From: Macrotis lagotis
Lineage: Eukaryota; Chordata; Mammalia; Peramelemorphia; Peramelidae
Direction of reading: 5' to 3'
Assembly (NCBI RefSeq): GCF_037893015.1
Contig: NC_133666.1
Location: 3,594,239-3,658,238 of the forward strand
Length of the DNA stretch: 64,000 bases
A program made the translations under genes and the position numbers. Under the pieces are notes generated by a model. The model did not search any database. It had not been told where the DNA came from and saw only the letters and a list, made by a program, of their open reading frames with translations. Shown one piece after another: positions 54,255-64,000 of this stretch (its first letter is position 1; each line of letters begins with the position of its first letter).

Positions 54255-54390
54255 CACTAGGCGATCTAGTAGATAACTCACTAGCCATCTAATCAGGAAG
54301 ACCCAACTTCAGATTGCAGCCTCAGACACTTACTATCTGTGTGATGCACTCTCTGCCTCAGTTTCCTCATCTGTAAAATGAAGATTATAA
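54255..54390 (+). repeat. tRNA-SINE or MIR relic
   Basis: CACTAGGCGATCTAGTAGAT head, GCCTCAGACACTTACTATC, and a MIR-like TTTCCTCATCTGTAAAATG end. Diverged. Confidence 0.6.
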
Positions 54391-54394
54391 CTCC

Positions 54395-55346
54395 TCACTA
54401 ACTTGTCTCAGAGAGGCCGCTGCCCCATGGTAGGGTCCTTCCCTCACTGTGTCCCTCATTATGAAGTACACATTTACCTCAGAAATCTCTTTTCTTGATC
54501 CATGCTCTCTCTCATTCGCTCCCCCAGGTGCCAGTCATGCCTACGGGTTCTCTCTACTTTCCCACCCATGGAAGCCAAGGAGACCTATTTCCCAGGATAC
54601 ACCTAGCACATCCTTGCCCCACAGGAGCATTCATCAGTGGAACTCCCTCCTAAGACCAAAGCAAGGCCTTCTTCTTTTTCCCTCACCTTTCAGTCCTCCC
54701 CTCTCCTCACCTGACCCCTTCCTTATAGATTCTTTTCTTTCTGAGATCACAGAGGTCTTCTTCCCGTTGTGGCTAGCCTTTCATTTGACCTCAGCACATA
54801 ACAGACTCGTCTCTATACCCTTGTCCCCCCAGTTCTCCCCACTCTTCTGCTTTCATATATCCTCCTGTGTTGCAATATAGTCCCACCTATAGGTGGATGT
54901 CATCAGGTTTTTTTCCATAATGTCCACTGTCCATTTCTTTTACACTCTTCTCTTAGAAGTCTCTTTACTGGTCTATTTGATGTCACTGTGTTGCAGTGGT
55001 TATTCTTGGCTACTTAATTTATTCGTTCTGCTTGCATTTCTGTTGCTCAAGAAGCTAATAATTTCGTTCTGGTGTTCTTTTTTAAAAAATATTTTTAACA
55101 GCTCTTTATTAATGTACTTCTCATCTTTTCCCTCTCTTATTTAGCTCAGATTTGCAGGTTAGGTCACCCTGGGCTTCATCCTGAGCTCCATTACTCTCTG
55201 GAACACATTATTCCATTCCCTCTTACATTTTCTAGTGCTCATTTGAAGATCTTGTCCCTGATGGCTTACCAAACTTCTTTCTAAATTGAATTGTTAAATG
55301 TACTCACACAATGTTTCTTGAAGTTTGTAGCCTTGGTTTTTTAGGG
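54395..55346. other. Unassigned intronic stretch
   Basis: A 143-codon plus frame at 54449-54880 is Ser/Pro/Leu-rich with no domain and is likely fortuitous. No named repeat. Confidence 0.35.
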
Positions 55347-56171
55347 CAGAGTCCCCCTTCTTTTTATTTTTAAAAGACTGAAATTATCAAAGTTTTCAGG
55401 AAGAAAATTCAAAGACCTTGAACACAAGCAGATACATACATTAACAGGAAAAATAGAAGAAATATGCCCTCCAGATCTAATAAACAAGTTCAGGAATCCA
55501 TGAGTAATTATTGCAAAATAAAGGAAAACAATTTCTTTTTGGAGTCAATTTAGAGATTTTTTCCAATTAGTTTTTCAGTTTTTATGTTCAGAAATTTTGG
55601 TCAGGTCTCTTCTGCTGCTGTCTCCATTATACTATTATTTTTTTTGCTCCCATTATCTTCTGAGAATCTTATTATCCTTAGAATGTCTGTCTCCATGCAT
55701 CCTCCCTTCAAAATTCCATGCTTTGCTTGCCTGATGAGTACATTTTCTTTACCTAGTTTTGTTTTTTGTTCTTCATTTCTGTGTTTTTGTGTTCTGAATC
55801 TCTTGTTTTCTCTTTTCTGTTTTTGATGAGGCTTGCCATGGCAAATTCCATTGATTCTATTCTTCCCATTATTTCTGCTGTATAGGCCATATGTAAACCC
55901 TGCTCTCATAATTCTCATTTCTCTTTTGATCCACTCAGAAACTGTGTTCTCCCCAAATTCCAGAGGGTCCTCGGCCTCAACAAGGGTCGAATTGTTTTCC
56001 TTTATTTCGCAATAATTACTCATGCGTTCCTGAACTTGTTTATTAGATCTGTAGGTCATATTTCCTTCAGTTTTTCCTGTTGATTTATCTGCTTATGTTC
56101 AAGGTCTTGGAATTTTCTTCCTGAAATCTTTGATAATTTCAATCTTTTAAAAATAAAAAAAGGGGACTCTG
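55347..56171. repeat. 825-bp inverted-repeat element with internal frame
   Basis: The left arm (55347-55534) and the reverse complement of the right arm (55990-56171) align over about 185 bases with roughly 16 differences and a small gap, about 90% identity. Both outer ends read CAGAGTCCCC inwards. The spacer is 455 bases. A minus-strand frame of 152 codons (55601-56059) starts inside the right arm, and the left arm encodes a matching short N-terminus (SNKQVQE-SMSNYC-IKENN) on the plus strand. No flanking duplication of 2, 8 or 9 bases is evident. It could be a non-autonomous DNA transposon with long terminal inverted repeats, or an inverted duplication of a coding repeat. I cannot name the family. 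Confidence 0.75.
55601..56059 (-). CDS. Hypothetical 152-aa frame within the inverted repeat
   Basis: A charged, Lys/Glu/Asn-rich frame with no domain I recognise. It begins ATG in the right arm with an A at -3 (GGAAATATGACC). A second minus-strand frame in the same region also reads protein-like (RIESMEFAMASLIKNRK), with coiled-coil character, so the true coding frame is unclear and the sequence may be decayed. Treat it as a candidate only. Confidence 0.25.
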   Translation of the reverse strand: MTYRSNKQVQERMSNYCEIKENNSTLVEAEDPLEFGENTVSEWIKREMRIMRAGFTYGLYSRNNGKNRINGICHGKPHQKQKRENKRFRTQKHRNEEQKTKLGKENVLIRQAKHGILKGGCMETDILRIIRFSEDNGSKKNNSIMETAAEET

Positions 56172-56394
56172 TCATTTACTTCTTGACTCCCTTCTCTCTG
56201 ATTATGCTTTTCTTGGACGCTGGACCTCACAGTGTCTCAGCCCCTTCCCACACTGGACAGTTCGTAGTTCACCAGTCTAGGTCTCTTCTTCAAGTCACTT
56301 CCAGGCATTTTGCTTACAGGAACCCCTTTTTAATATCAGCCAATAGGAAGAACACCCATAATAGGGAAGGGAAGAAGTAAGTATTTATGAATTG

Positions 56395-56605
56395 CTTTCT
56401 GTGTGCCAGACTTTAAATTGATCACCTCGTTGGATCCTCACAACAACCTTACAAGGTAGGTGAGGTTATTACCCCCATTTTACACTTGGGGAAACTGAAG
56501 TAGAGGCTAACTCACTTGTTCAGGGTCACCCAGCAAGAATGTATCTGAGGTCAAATTTGAACCATGGTCTTTCTGAGTTCAGGACCAGCATTTGTTAACC
56601 ACTAT
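56395..56605 (+). repeat. MIR/THER-type CORE-SINE
   Basis: GAATTGCTTTCTGTGTGCCA, GATCCTCACAACAACCTTAC and TTCAGGGTCACCCAGCAAG in MIR order. Confidence 0.75.
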
Positions 56606-56619
56606 GCTACCAGAATATA

Positions 56620-57180
56620 CATGATACCGAAAGGCTTCTGGGAAGGACATAGGAGCATCGCTCCGCATGTAAATAAATATGTAATTAATACACGTACCAT
56701 CAAGACACATTTCTTCAGTCATAGGAATTTTGCTTCTGGAGGGATGGTGAGAGGAAATGGGCTATTACAACCTAACAGGGCATCAGAAGGGCAGAGTCTG
56801 GTGACAGTAACCCCTTTTAAGGCAGGAAGAAAAACAAATGGGGGCTGGCCCCCAAGGGGTATAGGTGATGGTATATATTTAGAGATTGAAGAGAAAACAG
56901 ACGATGTCAGAACACTAGACCAGAAGTCAGGGCTGTGTGACTGTGAGCCTCAGTATCTTTAGCTTGTAAATAGAGCCAATATCACTCATACTATATATCT
57001 GATAGGATGGATCAAAACTCCCCATGTCTTCATCACATGCATTGTTGGCCAGCTTTAGCACTCTGGAATCTAGACCATCATTCTAGCCTATTGATATTTT
57101 TGTATTGAACGATTTGGAGGAAAAAATTCAAAGAGGGGTGTGAGAGAAGCAATATCCTCTCAATGTCCTAGCAGCTTGGG
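56620..57180. other. Unassigned intronic stretch
   Basis: A 132-codon plus frame (56564-56962) starts in the MIR element and has no recognisable domain. No other signal. Confidence 0.35.
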
Positions 57181-57184
57181 GGTC

Positions 57185-57300
57185 CCACAGGGCACAGAGC
57201 ATCGGCCTTGGCGGCAGGAATTCCTGAGTTCAAATCCAGCCTCAAACACTGGCTTTTGTGACCCTGGGCAAGTTACTTCACCTCTGCCTGCCTCATCTTC
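57185..57300 (+). repeat. tRNA-derived SINE, partial
   Basis: GCACAGAGCATCGGCCTTGG, GAGTTCAAATCCAGCCTCA and GACCCTGGGCAAGTTACTTC in SINE order. Confidence 0.75.
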
Positions 57301-57309
57301 TCATCTTTT

Positions 57310-57495
57310 AAATTGTTATGGTCATCCTTGTTTGTCCTTCTTTGTTCTGGGAGAGACCCAGGCACATCTGGAGGGGATGTCTTGACTTATAAGTGAATTG
57401 AATTTAAATGAGATGGAGTTGGGGCAAAGTCACCAGCCTCATTCTCCTCCAGAGCCATCTGGATCCAGTGGTAAGATGGAGGTCAGGGCCTCTAC
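57310..57495 (-). repeat. SINE with RTE-like tail, antisense, partial
   Basis: GGTCATCCTTGTTTGTCCTT, GAATTTAAATGAGATGG and TCTCCTCCAGAGCCATCTGG are the reverse tail of the family at 39455. Confidence 0.7.
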
Positions 57496-57499
57496 CTTT

Positions 57500-58400
57500 A
57501 AAATGGGGATCATGAAAAACACCTTCTTCTCAGGCTTGTTGTGAGGATGCAATGAAATCATATTTGTAAAGTGCTTCGCAAACTTTACAATGCCATAGAA
57601 ATGCTAGCTATGATTACTAGCTAACCTTTCCCCCATTCCCACATCTCATTCAAGTTTTTTTTTAAATGGTGTTAAGAAATACTTCAAGACTCAGGTGGCT
57701 TCAGAATAGAGATATGTAGCTGACTGGCATGGATCATTTACTGATCATTTCTTATGCAAAGTCATCATGGGGAGCTCCAGGTACTCTCAGGATGCTTGCC
57801 TTGGGGGTTCCCAGTGGGTCATTTAGGCAAGGGAACTGCCCTCCCAACTCAAGAGGTCTTCAGGGCTTCTATTCTTTTGTCGTTCCAACTTTTGAATTAT
57901 TTTATCCGAATATTGACCCTAAACTCCCAGGGTTCTCTGTCCTGAGTCAGCCAAGAACAAGAAATAACTCATAGATTGATATCCTCTGCAAAGCAAGGAA
58001 GTCATCCATGTTCTGACTTGGGATCTTGATGAGCAAAGGTGTGGGCACCACCTAATTAGACATAATCATTGGTGAGGAGGCAGCTTGAGGATCCAGAATG
58101 TCTCACTGGACTGTACTTAGATAAAGGTCATTGTTAAGTTACTGAAATCTTTGGTATTGTACAGAATTGGGGTCGACAGCAGTTCATATGGTATTTCTGG
58201 CAGTATTTCTGGCAGCCTAAAACACTCAGGTGACAGAATTTGAGTTTACACAATCTGATCAGATCCCATCTGCAGTAAAAGGTTGACTCCTGGACACAAC
58301 CTTTTAGGAGAAGTCCAGAGAAGTGGACACAGTTCTGGTTAGTGGAGGGGCACCAGGGAGTTCCTAATGACTTGAAAACATGGTCTCACAGAAGGACCAG
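57500..58400. other. Unassigned intronic stretch
   Basis: Starts with MIR-like words (CTTGTTGTGAGGATGCAATG). The rest is unassigned. A 12-base unit GTATTTCTGGCA is tandemly duplicated near 58201. Confidence 0.35.
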
Positions 58401-58404
58401 TTGA

Positions 58405-58560
58405 ATGTTTTCCTCTCTGTGTTTTTCCCTGATTCTGAGCTCCTTGAGGTCAGAGACTGGTTTGTTTTTTGTTTGTTTTTTTGTTTGTTTGTTTGTTTTT
58501 GTTTCTATCCCCAGTGCTTATCATAGTGCTTGGCACATTCTCAAAGCAGTCATTTGAAAA
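58405..58560 (+). repeat. L2 LINE 3' end with (GTTT)n expansion
   Basis: GATTCTGAGCTCCTTGAGGT and CTATCCCCAGTGCTTATCAT, split by a (GTTT)n microsatellite at about 58465-58500. Confidence 0.65.
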
Positions 58561-58835
58561 TTAGCTGGTGTAGAACTAGGCCAATGGGTGAAAGCTTGAG
58601 AGGGACAGATTTGAGGATAATAGAAGGAAGATTGTCCTCAAAATGTGTGCTGAATGGAAAGATCCCTTCACTGGAAATGTTCTGAGAGAGGCTATGTGGT
58701 CATCTTTCAGGTGAACTTAGAGATTTCAGAAGAATAAGGTCTTCGAGGCATGCGGTCTTTCCCCAGTGCCGACACGGTATCTGATACATGCTAAACAGGA
58801 ATGATTTGTTGAGTGGATTGAATCAAGTAGAGATT

Positions 58836-58993
58836 TTTTATTTATTTGGTTTTTTATTTAAGGTAATGGGGTTAAGTGACTTGCCCAAGGTCACACAGCT
58901 GAGTAATTATTAAGTGTCTTAGGTCGGATTTAAACTCAGATCCTCCTGACTCCAGGGCCGATACACTATCCACTGTGCCACCTAGCTGTCCCT
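58836..58993 (-). repeat. tRNA-derived SINE with 15-bp target-site duplication, antisense
   Basis: AATCAAGTAGAGATT occurs at 58821-58835 and 58994-59008, exact. The SINE is complete. Confidence 0.93.
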
Positions 58994-59084
58994 AATCAAG
59001 TAGAGATTAAAGGAGAAGACCACCCTATGTTTTCTCCTTTCTTGAATACTTTTTAAGATTATTCTCGTAGTCACATTGTCATTG

Positions 59085-59295
59085 CATTTTGAGGTTTTCT
59101 TAACAAGGATACTGGAACAGTTTACCATTTCTTTCTCCAACTCATTTGCAGTTGAGGAAACTGAGGCAAACAGTGAAGGGACTTCCCCAGGGTCACATAG
59201 CTAGTAGGTTTCTGAGGCTGGATTTGAGCTAAAGAAGATCAGTCTTCCTGATTCTAGACCTGGTGCCCTATCAACTACACCACCTAGCTTCCCTC
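59085..59295 (-). repeat. SINE with BovB-like tail, antisense
   Basis: TTTTCTTAACAAGGATACTG, ACTGAGGCAAACAGTGAAG, CCCCAGGGTCACATAGCTAG and CTACACCACCTAGCTTCCC read as tail, core and head in reverse. Confidence 0.72.
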
Positions 59296-59299
59296 TTAG

Positions 59300-59890
59300 T
59301 CAAGTTAATAAATCTTTATTAAATATCTGCTCTATATCCCAGGTACTTGCTAAGCACAGGGAATACTTAGGTAGGCAGACAGCATTGCCTGCTCTCAAGG
59401 AGCTTGCAGTCTAATGAGGGAGACAGCATCCACAAAACATACGTAGAGCCAGAAGAAAGGAGAGAGCACCAACAAAGGGAAGGCACTGGCATTCAAGAGG
59501 ATCCAGAAAGACTTCTCAAGATGATGGGATTTTAGCTAGAACTTGAAGGAAGCCAGGAGGTGAAGAAGGGCTGGGCAGGAATCCTAGGCAGGGGGATGGC
59601 CAGTGGGAAATGTCTAGAGACTGGAGATCTCTTAAGGAGTCTCTTAGGAAAGAAGTAACACAGAGGCTATGGCATCTAGGAGGAGGCAGAAGGGCTTGGC
59701 TTATGCTGGCATCTGAATCAGAAACAGCATTTTGTATTTGATCCTGGAGGTGAGAAGGAACCACTGGAGTTTGGAACCAGGAAGTGACAGTCAGACCTGC
59801 GTTGTAGTTTCTGAGTAGAGTGTGGAAGGGTAAAGAAAGTGAAAGGAATACAAGTTTCCATAGCACTCATTATATAGCACCAAGCCAGGC
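59300..59890 (+). repeat. Dispersed repeat of unknown class, copy 5
   Basis: CTGCTCTCAAGGAGCTTGCA, CAAAGGGAAGGCACTGGCAT, GACTTCTCAAGATGATGGG and GCATTTTGTATTTGATCCTG in the common order, ending near the repeat's ACTGGAGTTTGG segment. Confidence 0.68.
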
Positions 59891-59934
59891 ATTATCTTAG
59901 GCGCTTTACTAACATCTGTCTTGTTTGATTCTCT

Positions 59935-60150
59935 GCTAAGTGGAGCACTGGGTTTTGAATCAGGAAGACTCATCTTCATGAGTTCAGACACTTCATAACT
60001 TTGAACCTGGGTATGCTTAACCCTGTTTGCCTCAGCTCCTCATCTATAAAATGAGCTGGAGAAGGCAATGGCAAACCACTCCAGGATCTCTGCCAAGAAA
60101 AAAACTCCCCAAAAAGAGTTATGAAGGGTAGGAAATGTTTAAAGTGACCG
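59935..60150 (+). repeat. SINE with BovB-like tail, sense
   Basis: GAATCAGGAAGACTC, TTTGCCTCAGCTCCTCATC and AGCTGGAGAAGGCAATGGCA, then ACCACTCCAGGATCTCTGCC and an AAAAAAACTCCCC end. The tail matches the BovB 3' end words known from ruminant SINEs. Confidence 0.75.
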
Positions 60151-61640
60151 AATGACACAACAGCTCTGAAGACATTAAATTTGGTAGGCAGCTCACTACC
60201 TCTTCTCTCATACTTTTCTTTGGAGCCTCTCAAACACTGAGCTAGCTCTGCCAATGTGTGTGTCAATCTCATCATTGCTGTGGACCTCCCTGGAAAGTAT
60301 ACTGCCAAAGGAAGTGAATTTATCCTCAGCATTCAAAATTTCTCCATTTACTGATCCAATGATTCCACATATATCGATGGTGTGGGACTGGCTAGTGGAG
60401 AACCTGTGTTTTCTTGGTGTTAATTGTCAGGCCAAAATTAGCTCAGACAACAGAGAATCAATCCAAATTCGGTTGCATTTCACCCTCAAAGGCTGAATTG
60501 AGGCTTGTAGCCTTTTCAAGCTAGATATTTGCCATCAGTTCAGTAGCTGATCTTGAATACCATTTTCATCCTTTGAAGGCACTTGACAACACGGTTAAAA
60601 GCATGGGAATGAACACCCAACCTTACTTCACTCTATTGGTGTTATGGAAAGTAAGAGAGCATCGTCCATTATCCAGATTCCATGGAAGCCTGCCATCCTG
60701 GGCCTACTGATAAACTTCAAGAGGCAATCAAATTTTGCCATGATCTTCCACAGACTTGGTCAGACTGATAAACCTCTGTTCTGTTCCTGGCAATTCTCCT
60801 GGAGTGTCAAACTGTTCCTTGACCCTTTCTGAAGCCCACTGGCTCTCGGGCAGATGATCATCTTCCAGGTGAAAGGTCTGCCTATTAAGGAAGACTGGCA
60901 AGAATCTTGCTAGCAATGCCTAAGAGAGAACCCCTGTGATTGTCACAGGACAACCTAGTTCTTTTTCCTTTGTAGAGATAATTCACTGGAGGCATCCTTG
61001 AATCTCCTGAGGGATAACCTCCTCTTGCCATATAACCCAAATGATTTCAGGCATCTTTTGTATGAGCATTGAACTGTCTCTCTCCCTCCCTCCCCTCCAC
61101 ACCTTGTAAATCTTAACTGAAATGAAATCAGCACTAGGTGTTTGCCACAGAGGAGCCTAATGGCATTCAGAACCTCTTCTCTAGCTAGAAGTTTGGCTGG
61201 AGGGATTGACTTCAACCTGAGGTAAAAGGTCAGTGGCTTCAACATGGATTGATGATGGATGGTCTGTTGAGAATATATGGAAGTGTTCAGCCCATTTCTC
61301 CAGGATCATGTCCTTATCACTGATCAATGAAGTTCCATCAGCACAGAATAGTTGAGAGGCACCATGGGTCTTTGGTCTGTAAATAACCTTCAGGGTATCA
61401 TAAAGGGATTGTTAACTTTTCATGTAAAATTGAATTTCATCTGCCTTCCTAGTGAGTCGAGGATCCTTCATTTCTCTGAGCTTAACTTGTTTCCTTTTTG
61501 TTGGCATTCAACGTTGCCTTCTTTGATATGACCCCAATTCCTTGTCTTAGAGGTTTGTATCTGTTGGTCTGACTTTGTCAGTGGCGTGGTACGCTACAAC
61601 ATCTAATTCGATGTTCACTAAGTGCATTTTGATAACAGCA
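60150..61640 (-). mobile_element. RTE-type LINE, reverse-transcriptase part, antisense in VAMP7 intron 1
   Basis: Read on the minus strand, 61440-61200 encodes phrases like LQVIYRPKTHG, LFCADGTSLISDKDMILEKW and HFHIFSTDHP, typical of the segment upstream of RTE reverse transcriptase. The 60960-61240 frame and the region 60230-60950 continue the reverse-transcriptase domain with breaks. The right end (about 61560-61640) is only some 60 bases before VAMP7 exon 2. It is decayed and lacks its endonuclease, unlike the separate piece at 25085. Confidence 0.65.
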
Positions 61641-61700
61641 AATTTCTGGTGGCAGAAATTCTTCTGTTTCATTTCTGTTTTTTTTTGCTAGGGTGAAAGC

Positions 61701-61846
61701 ATGGCCATCCTTTTTGCAGTTGTTGCTAGAGGCACAACCATCCTTGCCAAACATGCTTGGTGTGGTGGAAACTTCCTGGAGGTGACGGAGCAGATTCTGG
61801 CAAAAATACCCTCTGAAAATAACAAACTCACTTATTCACATGGAAG
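61701..61846 (+). CDS. VAMP7: VAMP7 exon 2, first coding exon (longin domain)
   Basis: The acceptor is a pyrimidine tract ending TTTTTTTGCTAG at 61691; the exon runs 61692-61846 and the ATG is at 61701 (AAAGCATGGCC, good Kozak). It encodes 48 codons plus two bases: MAILFAVVARGTTILAKH, then GGNFLEVTEQILAKIPSE and NNKLTYSHG. That is identical to human VAMP7 over this stretch as I recall it. The donor is AAG/GTGAGT. VAMP7 is a vesicle R-SNARE of late endosomes and lysosomes, needed for lysosome fusion, exocytosis and neurite growth. The N-terminal longin domain folds back on the SNARE motif as an autoinhibitory and sorting module. Confidence 0.97.
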
Positions 61847-62469
61847 GTGAGTCCTGCTTGGTAATGATGGAAAGGGGGGAGGGAACACCACTAGATAACA
61901 GACTTTTGGATGATTCTTTAAATTAGCCGCCTGTAACCCATGAGTTTTAAGTTGGAACAGTGTTTGCCCAACTCATTTTGCTTTCGGTCATATCTGTGTT
62001 TGAACTTTTCTTAGAGGGTCCATGACAACTGAGGTGGAATGGCTGGGAACCTAGAATCATCCCTTGGTTAAAGAAGGAGAATGGAAAAATTTTGGAGTAA
62101 AATGCAAGAGAGTCAACCTATTTTGACACCTCAGAACTGACCATACATCATTTTTCAGATGTATCGTTTCAAATTTAGTATTTTGGTAAGAGTAAATTGG
62201 ATTTATTTGAACCTTCAGGTGGCAGGTAATCCGTGCCCTAGACCCATGGCCCTTGCCTTTGTAGACCCTGCCAGGCCTTAGCTTCTACTTCAAAACCCTT
62301 CAAGAACCCTCCACCACGATGAGGCTTGTAGAGTTTTGTCAATATGTGTGTTGGGAGTCAGTGGGCTGGGATAGTCCAGTGCTTTATGTATTTTCTAGCA
62401 TAGAGAGGGAGAGCCTTTATTTTTTTAGGGAAAAATTGGTAACTATAAGTATTTTCTTTGTCTCTACAG

Positions 62470-62527
62470 TTATCTATTTCACTATATCTGCCAAGACAGA
62501 ATCGTTTATCTTTGTATCACAGATGAT
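62470..62527 (+). CDS. VAMP7: VAMP7 exon 3 (longin domain)
   Basis: Acceptor TTTGTCTCTACAG at 62457-62469 and donor GAT/GTAAGT at 62528. It encodes YLFHYICQDRIVYLCITDD, identical to human VAMP7 as I recall it. Exons 2 and 3 together give 204 coding bases, 68 codons, ending in phase 0. The codon that spans the exon 2-3 junction is AG/T, Ser, where human VAMP7 has Asn. The remaining longin, SNARE and transmembrane exons lie beyond the right edge of the window. Confidence 0.95.
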
Positions 62528-62833
62528 GTAAGTACCTTGGAAGCAGATTGCTGCTAATAACCCATTTGCATTTTCTGGCACTTTGACCTTGTGTTTTGGA
62601 ATAGAAATGTAGAGGACCATGGTACAGAGAATAACCTCAACTGGTTATACAACTAACTGCAACTCAAATTTAATTATTTGAAATTTGCTTTTGGAATATG
62701 TTAGAGACAATGACAACAAAACAAAGCTGTGAGCATGGCTTCTGTGGTTTTTCCAAACACCACTTGGGCTGTAGGCCAGGGCCCAGAAGAGTTCAGTGGA
62801 GGCCCATCGGCCTATCCCTGCAGAGTCAGGAAG

Positions 62834-62863
62834 ATTCTGTTCTGTTCTGTTCTGTTCTGTTCA
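62834..62863. repeat. (TCTGT)n microsatellite in VAMP7 intron 3
   Basis: About five perfect TCTGT units about 300 bases after exon 3. Confidence 0.92.
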
Positions 62864-63027
62864 CTAGGCTGTGGTAAATGTAGCAGGAATTGGGGAATGA
62901 GAAATTAAACCAAAATCAGGATTTTGTTTAATCCTTAGTTAACCAAAAAATTAAAGTAAGCCAAAGGCTCCATTCCCTAATCGATGTGGTTACCAAGCTA
63001 GAGGGTTTTATAATAATTGTGGGTTTC

Positions 63028-63172
63028 AGGAGGCTAGGTAGTGCAATGGATAGAGCACCAGCCCTGGAGTCAGGAGTACCTGACACCTCAGACACTTAAT
63101 AATTACCTAACTGGGTGGCCTTGGGCAAGCCACTTTAACCCCATTGCCTTGCCAAAAAAACCCCAAAAGAAC
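63028..63172 (+). repeat. tRNA-derived SINE in VAMP7 intron 3
   Basis: GGCTAGGTAGTGCAATGGAT head, with the B box largely deleted (TACCTGACACCTCAGAC), core CCTTGGGCAAGCCACTTTAA and an A-tail. Confidence 0.85.
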
Positions 63173-63174
63173 CT

Positions 63175-64000
63175 AAAAGCCAAAAATAACTGGGTTTCTC
63201 CTTCTCTTCTGCCTCCTTTCCTTGTAGTTGATGACTGAAATGATTCTTTAAGACTGTCTGCCTGGGGACAAAGAGAGAAGCATATTGCCAAACTGTCTTG
63301 AGATGACCATTTTCCCTGGATAATTGAGAATTGACCATATTTATGTTTAATCTGCTCAATCATTAATCAAATTCTGAATCCTTCCGTTCCCTCCTGCCCC
63401 CCCCCCATTTCTTAACTTTTGCTGAGATAATATTGAGGCCTTGCATTACACTAAAGAGATCAACCAAAGTGATATTTTGGAGTTCTAGATTCTGCTGGGA
63501 GAGTTGGGAAAAGCTATCCTTTATATGGGAACACTTTCAAATGCTGGCCTCTTTGGGACATGATCATCGCCTTGGGGTTACTTTAGTTGTAAGACAACTG
63601 GAGAATCCATTTTTCCCCCATTCTCAGTGCCAGACCATGTGACTCCTATGGAAAAGTTAGAGATGGGACTTAAAAGGCATAGATCCAGAAGGCTGAGCTT
63701 TCACCATTTGTAGATTTTGAAGTAGCTTCTTGCTAAAGTGAGAAAGTGGGAAAGTGGGGGGGGGGCAGGAGGGGAAGAGTACCCAAAGGTGTGTGTATAT
63801 GAGATTGGCCCCTTGTGTTTGTCCAGGTTACCCTAGGTCCCTCACAGGTCAGTCTTAAGAGTCTCTCCTAGAGACCCTGCCCCCTCAGGCCACGGCCTGG
63901 TAACCTCTGCGGTTATCTTTGCCGGGCATCTCCTCGGTGCCAGCTGATGGGCAGGCTGTGGAGCATCTAATGCTGAGTAGCCTGGTCTCTTTACTGCTTT
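63175..64000. other. VAMP7 intron 3, right end of window
   Basis: No further exon or repeat recognised. A GT-rich patch and a G run at about 63757-63770 are the only visible features. Confidence 0.4.

Noticed and set aside
54449-54880. 143-codon plus-strand frame in VAMP7 intron 1.
   Set aside because: Ser/Pro/Leu composition, no domain, no splice signals and no homology that I recognise.
56564-56962. 132-codon plus-strand frame.
   Set aside because: Begins in a MIR element and has no recognisable protein character.
1-64000. tRNA genes suggested by the many A-box/B-box-like motifs.
   Set aside because: All lie within the tRNA-derived SINEs and have no intact cloverleaf or anticodon arm that I can draw.
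1-64000. CRISPR arrays, operons or other prokaryotic systems.
   Set aside because: Spliced VAMP7 exons, LINEs, SINEs and CpG-island structure show vertebrate nuclear DNA. No regularly spaced direct repeats with unique spacers were seen.

Overview
The window is vertebrate nuclear DNA, almost certainly from a marsupial. About two thirds of what I can recognise is interspersed repeat of marsupial type: many copies of a roughly 150-bp tRNA-derived SINE, LINE-1 in several ages and shapes, RTE/BovB-like LINEs, and SINEs that carry RTE-like tails. I cannot settle the species from sequence alone. The abundance of the short tRNA-SINE would suit an Australian lineage as well as an opossum.

Only two host genes are supported. 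At the left end (about 295-1662, plus strand) lies a single-exon open frame for a secreted protein whose C-terminal third resembles sperm equatorial segment protein 1 (SPESP1). Its lack of an intron suggests a retrogene or intron loss. At the right, the 5' part of VAMP7 (a longin-domain R-SNARE) runs off the window on the plus strand. It has a CpG-island promoter and a non-coding first exon ending at 45069, an intron of about 16.6 kb, coding exon 2 (ATG at 61701) and exon 3 (62470-62527). The promoter looks TATA-less, with a ZNF143/THAP11-type element, an ETS/GABP site and GC boxes.

The 43 kb between the two genes is mostly repeat. A full-length but decayed L1 sits at 5191-11676 between 16-bp target-site duplications. 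Around it are L1 derivatives in which ORF1 or the 5' region is joined almost directly to the ORF2 C-terminus or 3' end (11760-15420, 18163-19672, 28990-32640), a half-L1 (HAL1-like) layout. An L1 5' piece at 2154-3339, ORF2 fragments at 15770-16420, 19770-22550, 37120-39450 and 42500-43490, and nested SINEs complete the set. At least five copies of a dispersed repeat of about 1 kb, class unknown to me, recur in the plus orientation. Two related LTR-like fossil fragments lie near 39.8-40.4 kb and 48.3-49.8 kb.

VAMP7 intron 1 holds L1 3' ends, SINEs, L2 and MIR relics, an antisense RTE reverse-transcriptase stretch ending close to exon 2, and an 825-bp inverted-repeat structure (55347-56171, arms about 90% identical) with an open frame on the minus strand. 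The inverted repeat is the least explained object in the window. I see no RNA genes, CRISPR arrays or prokaryotic features.
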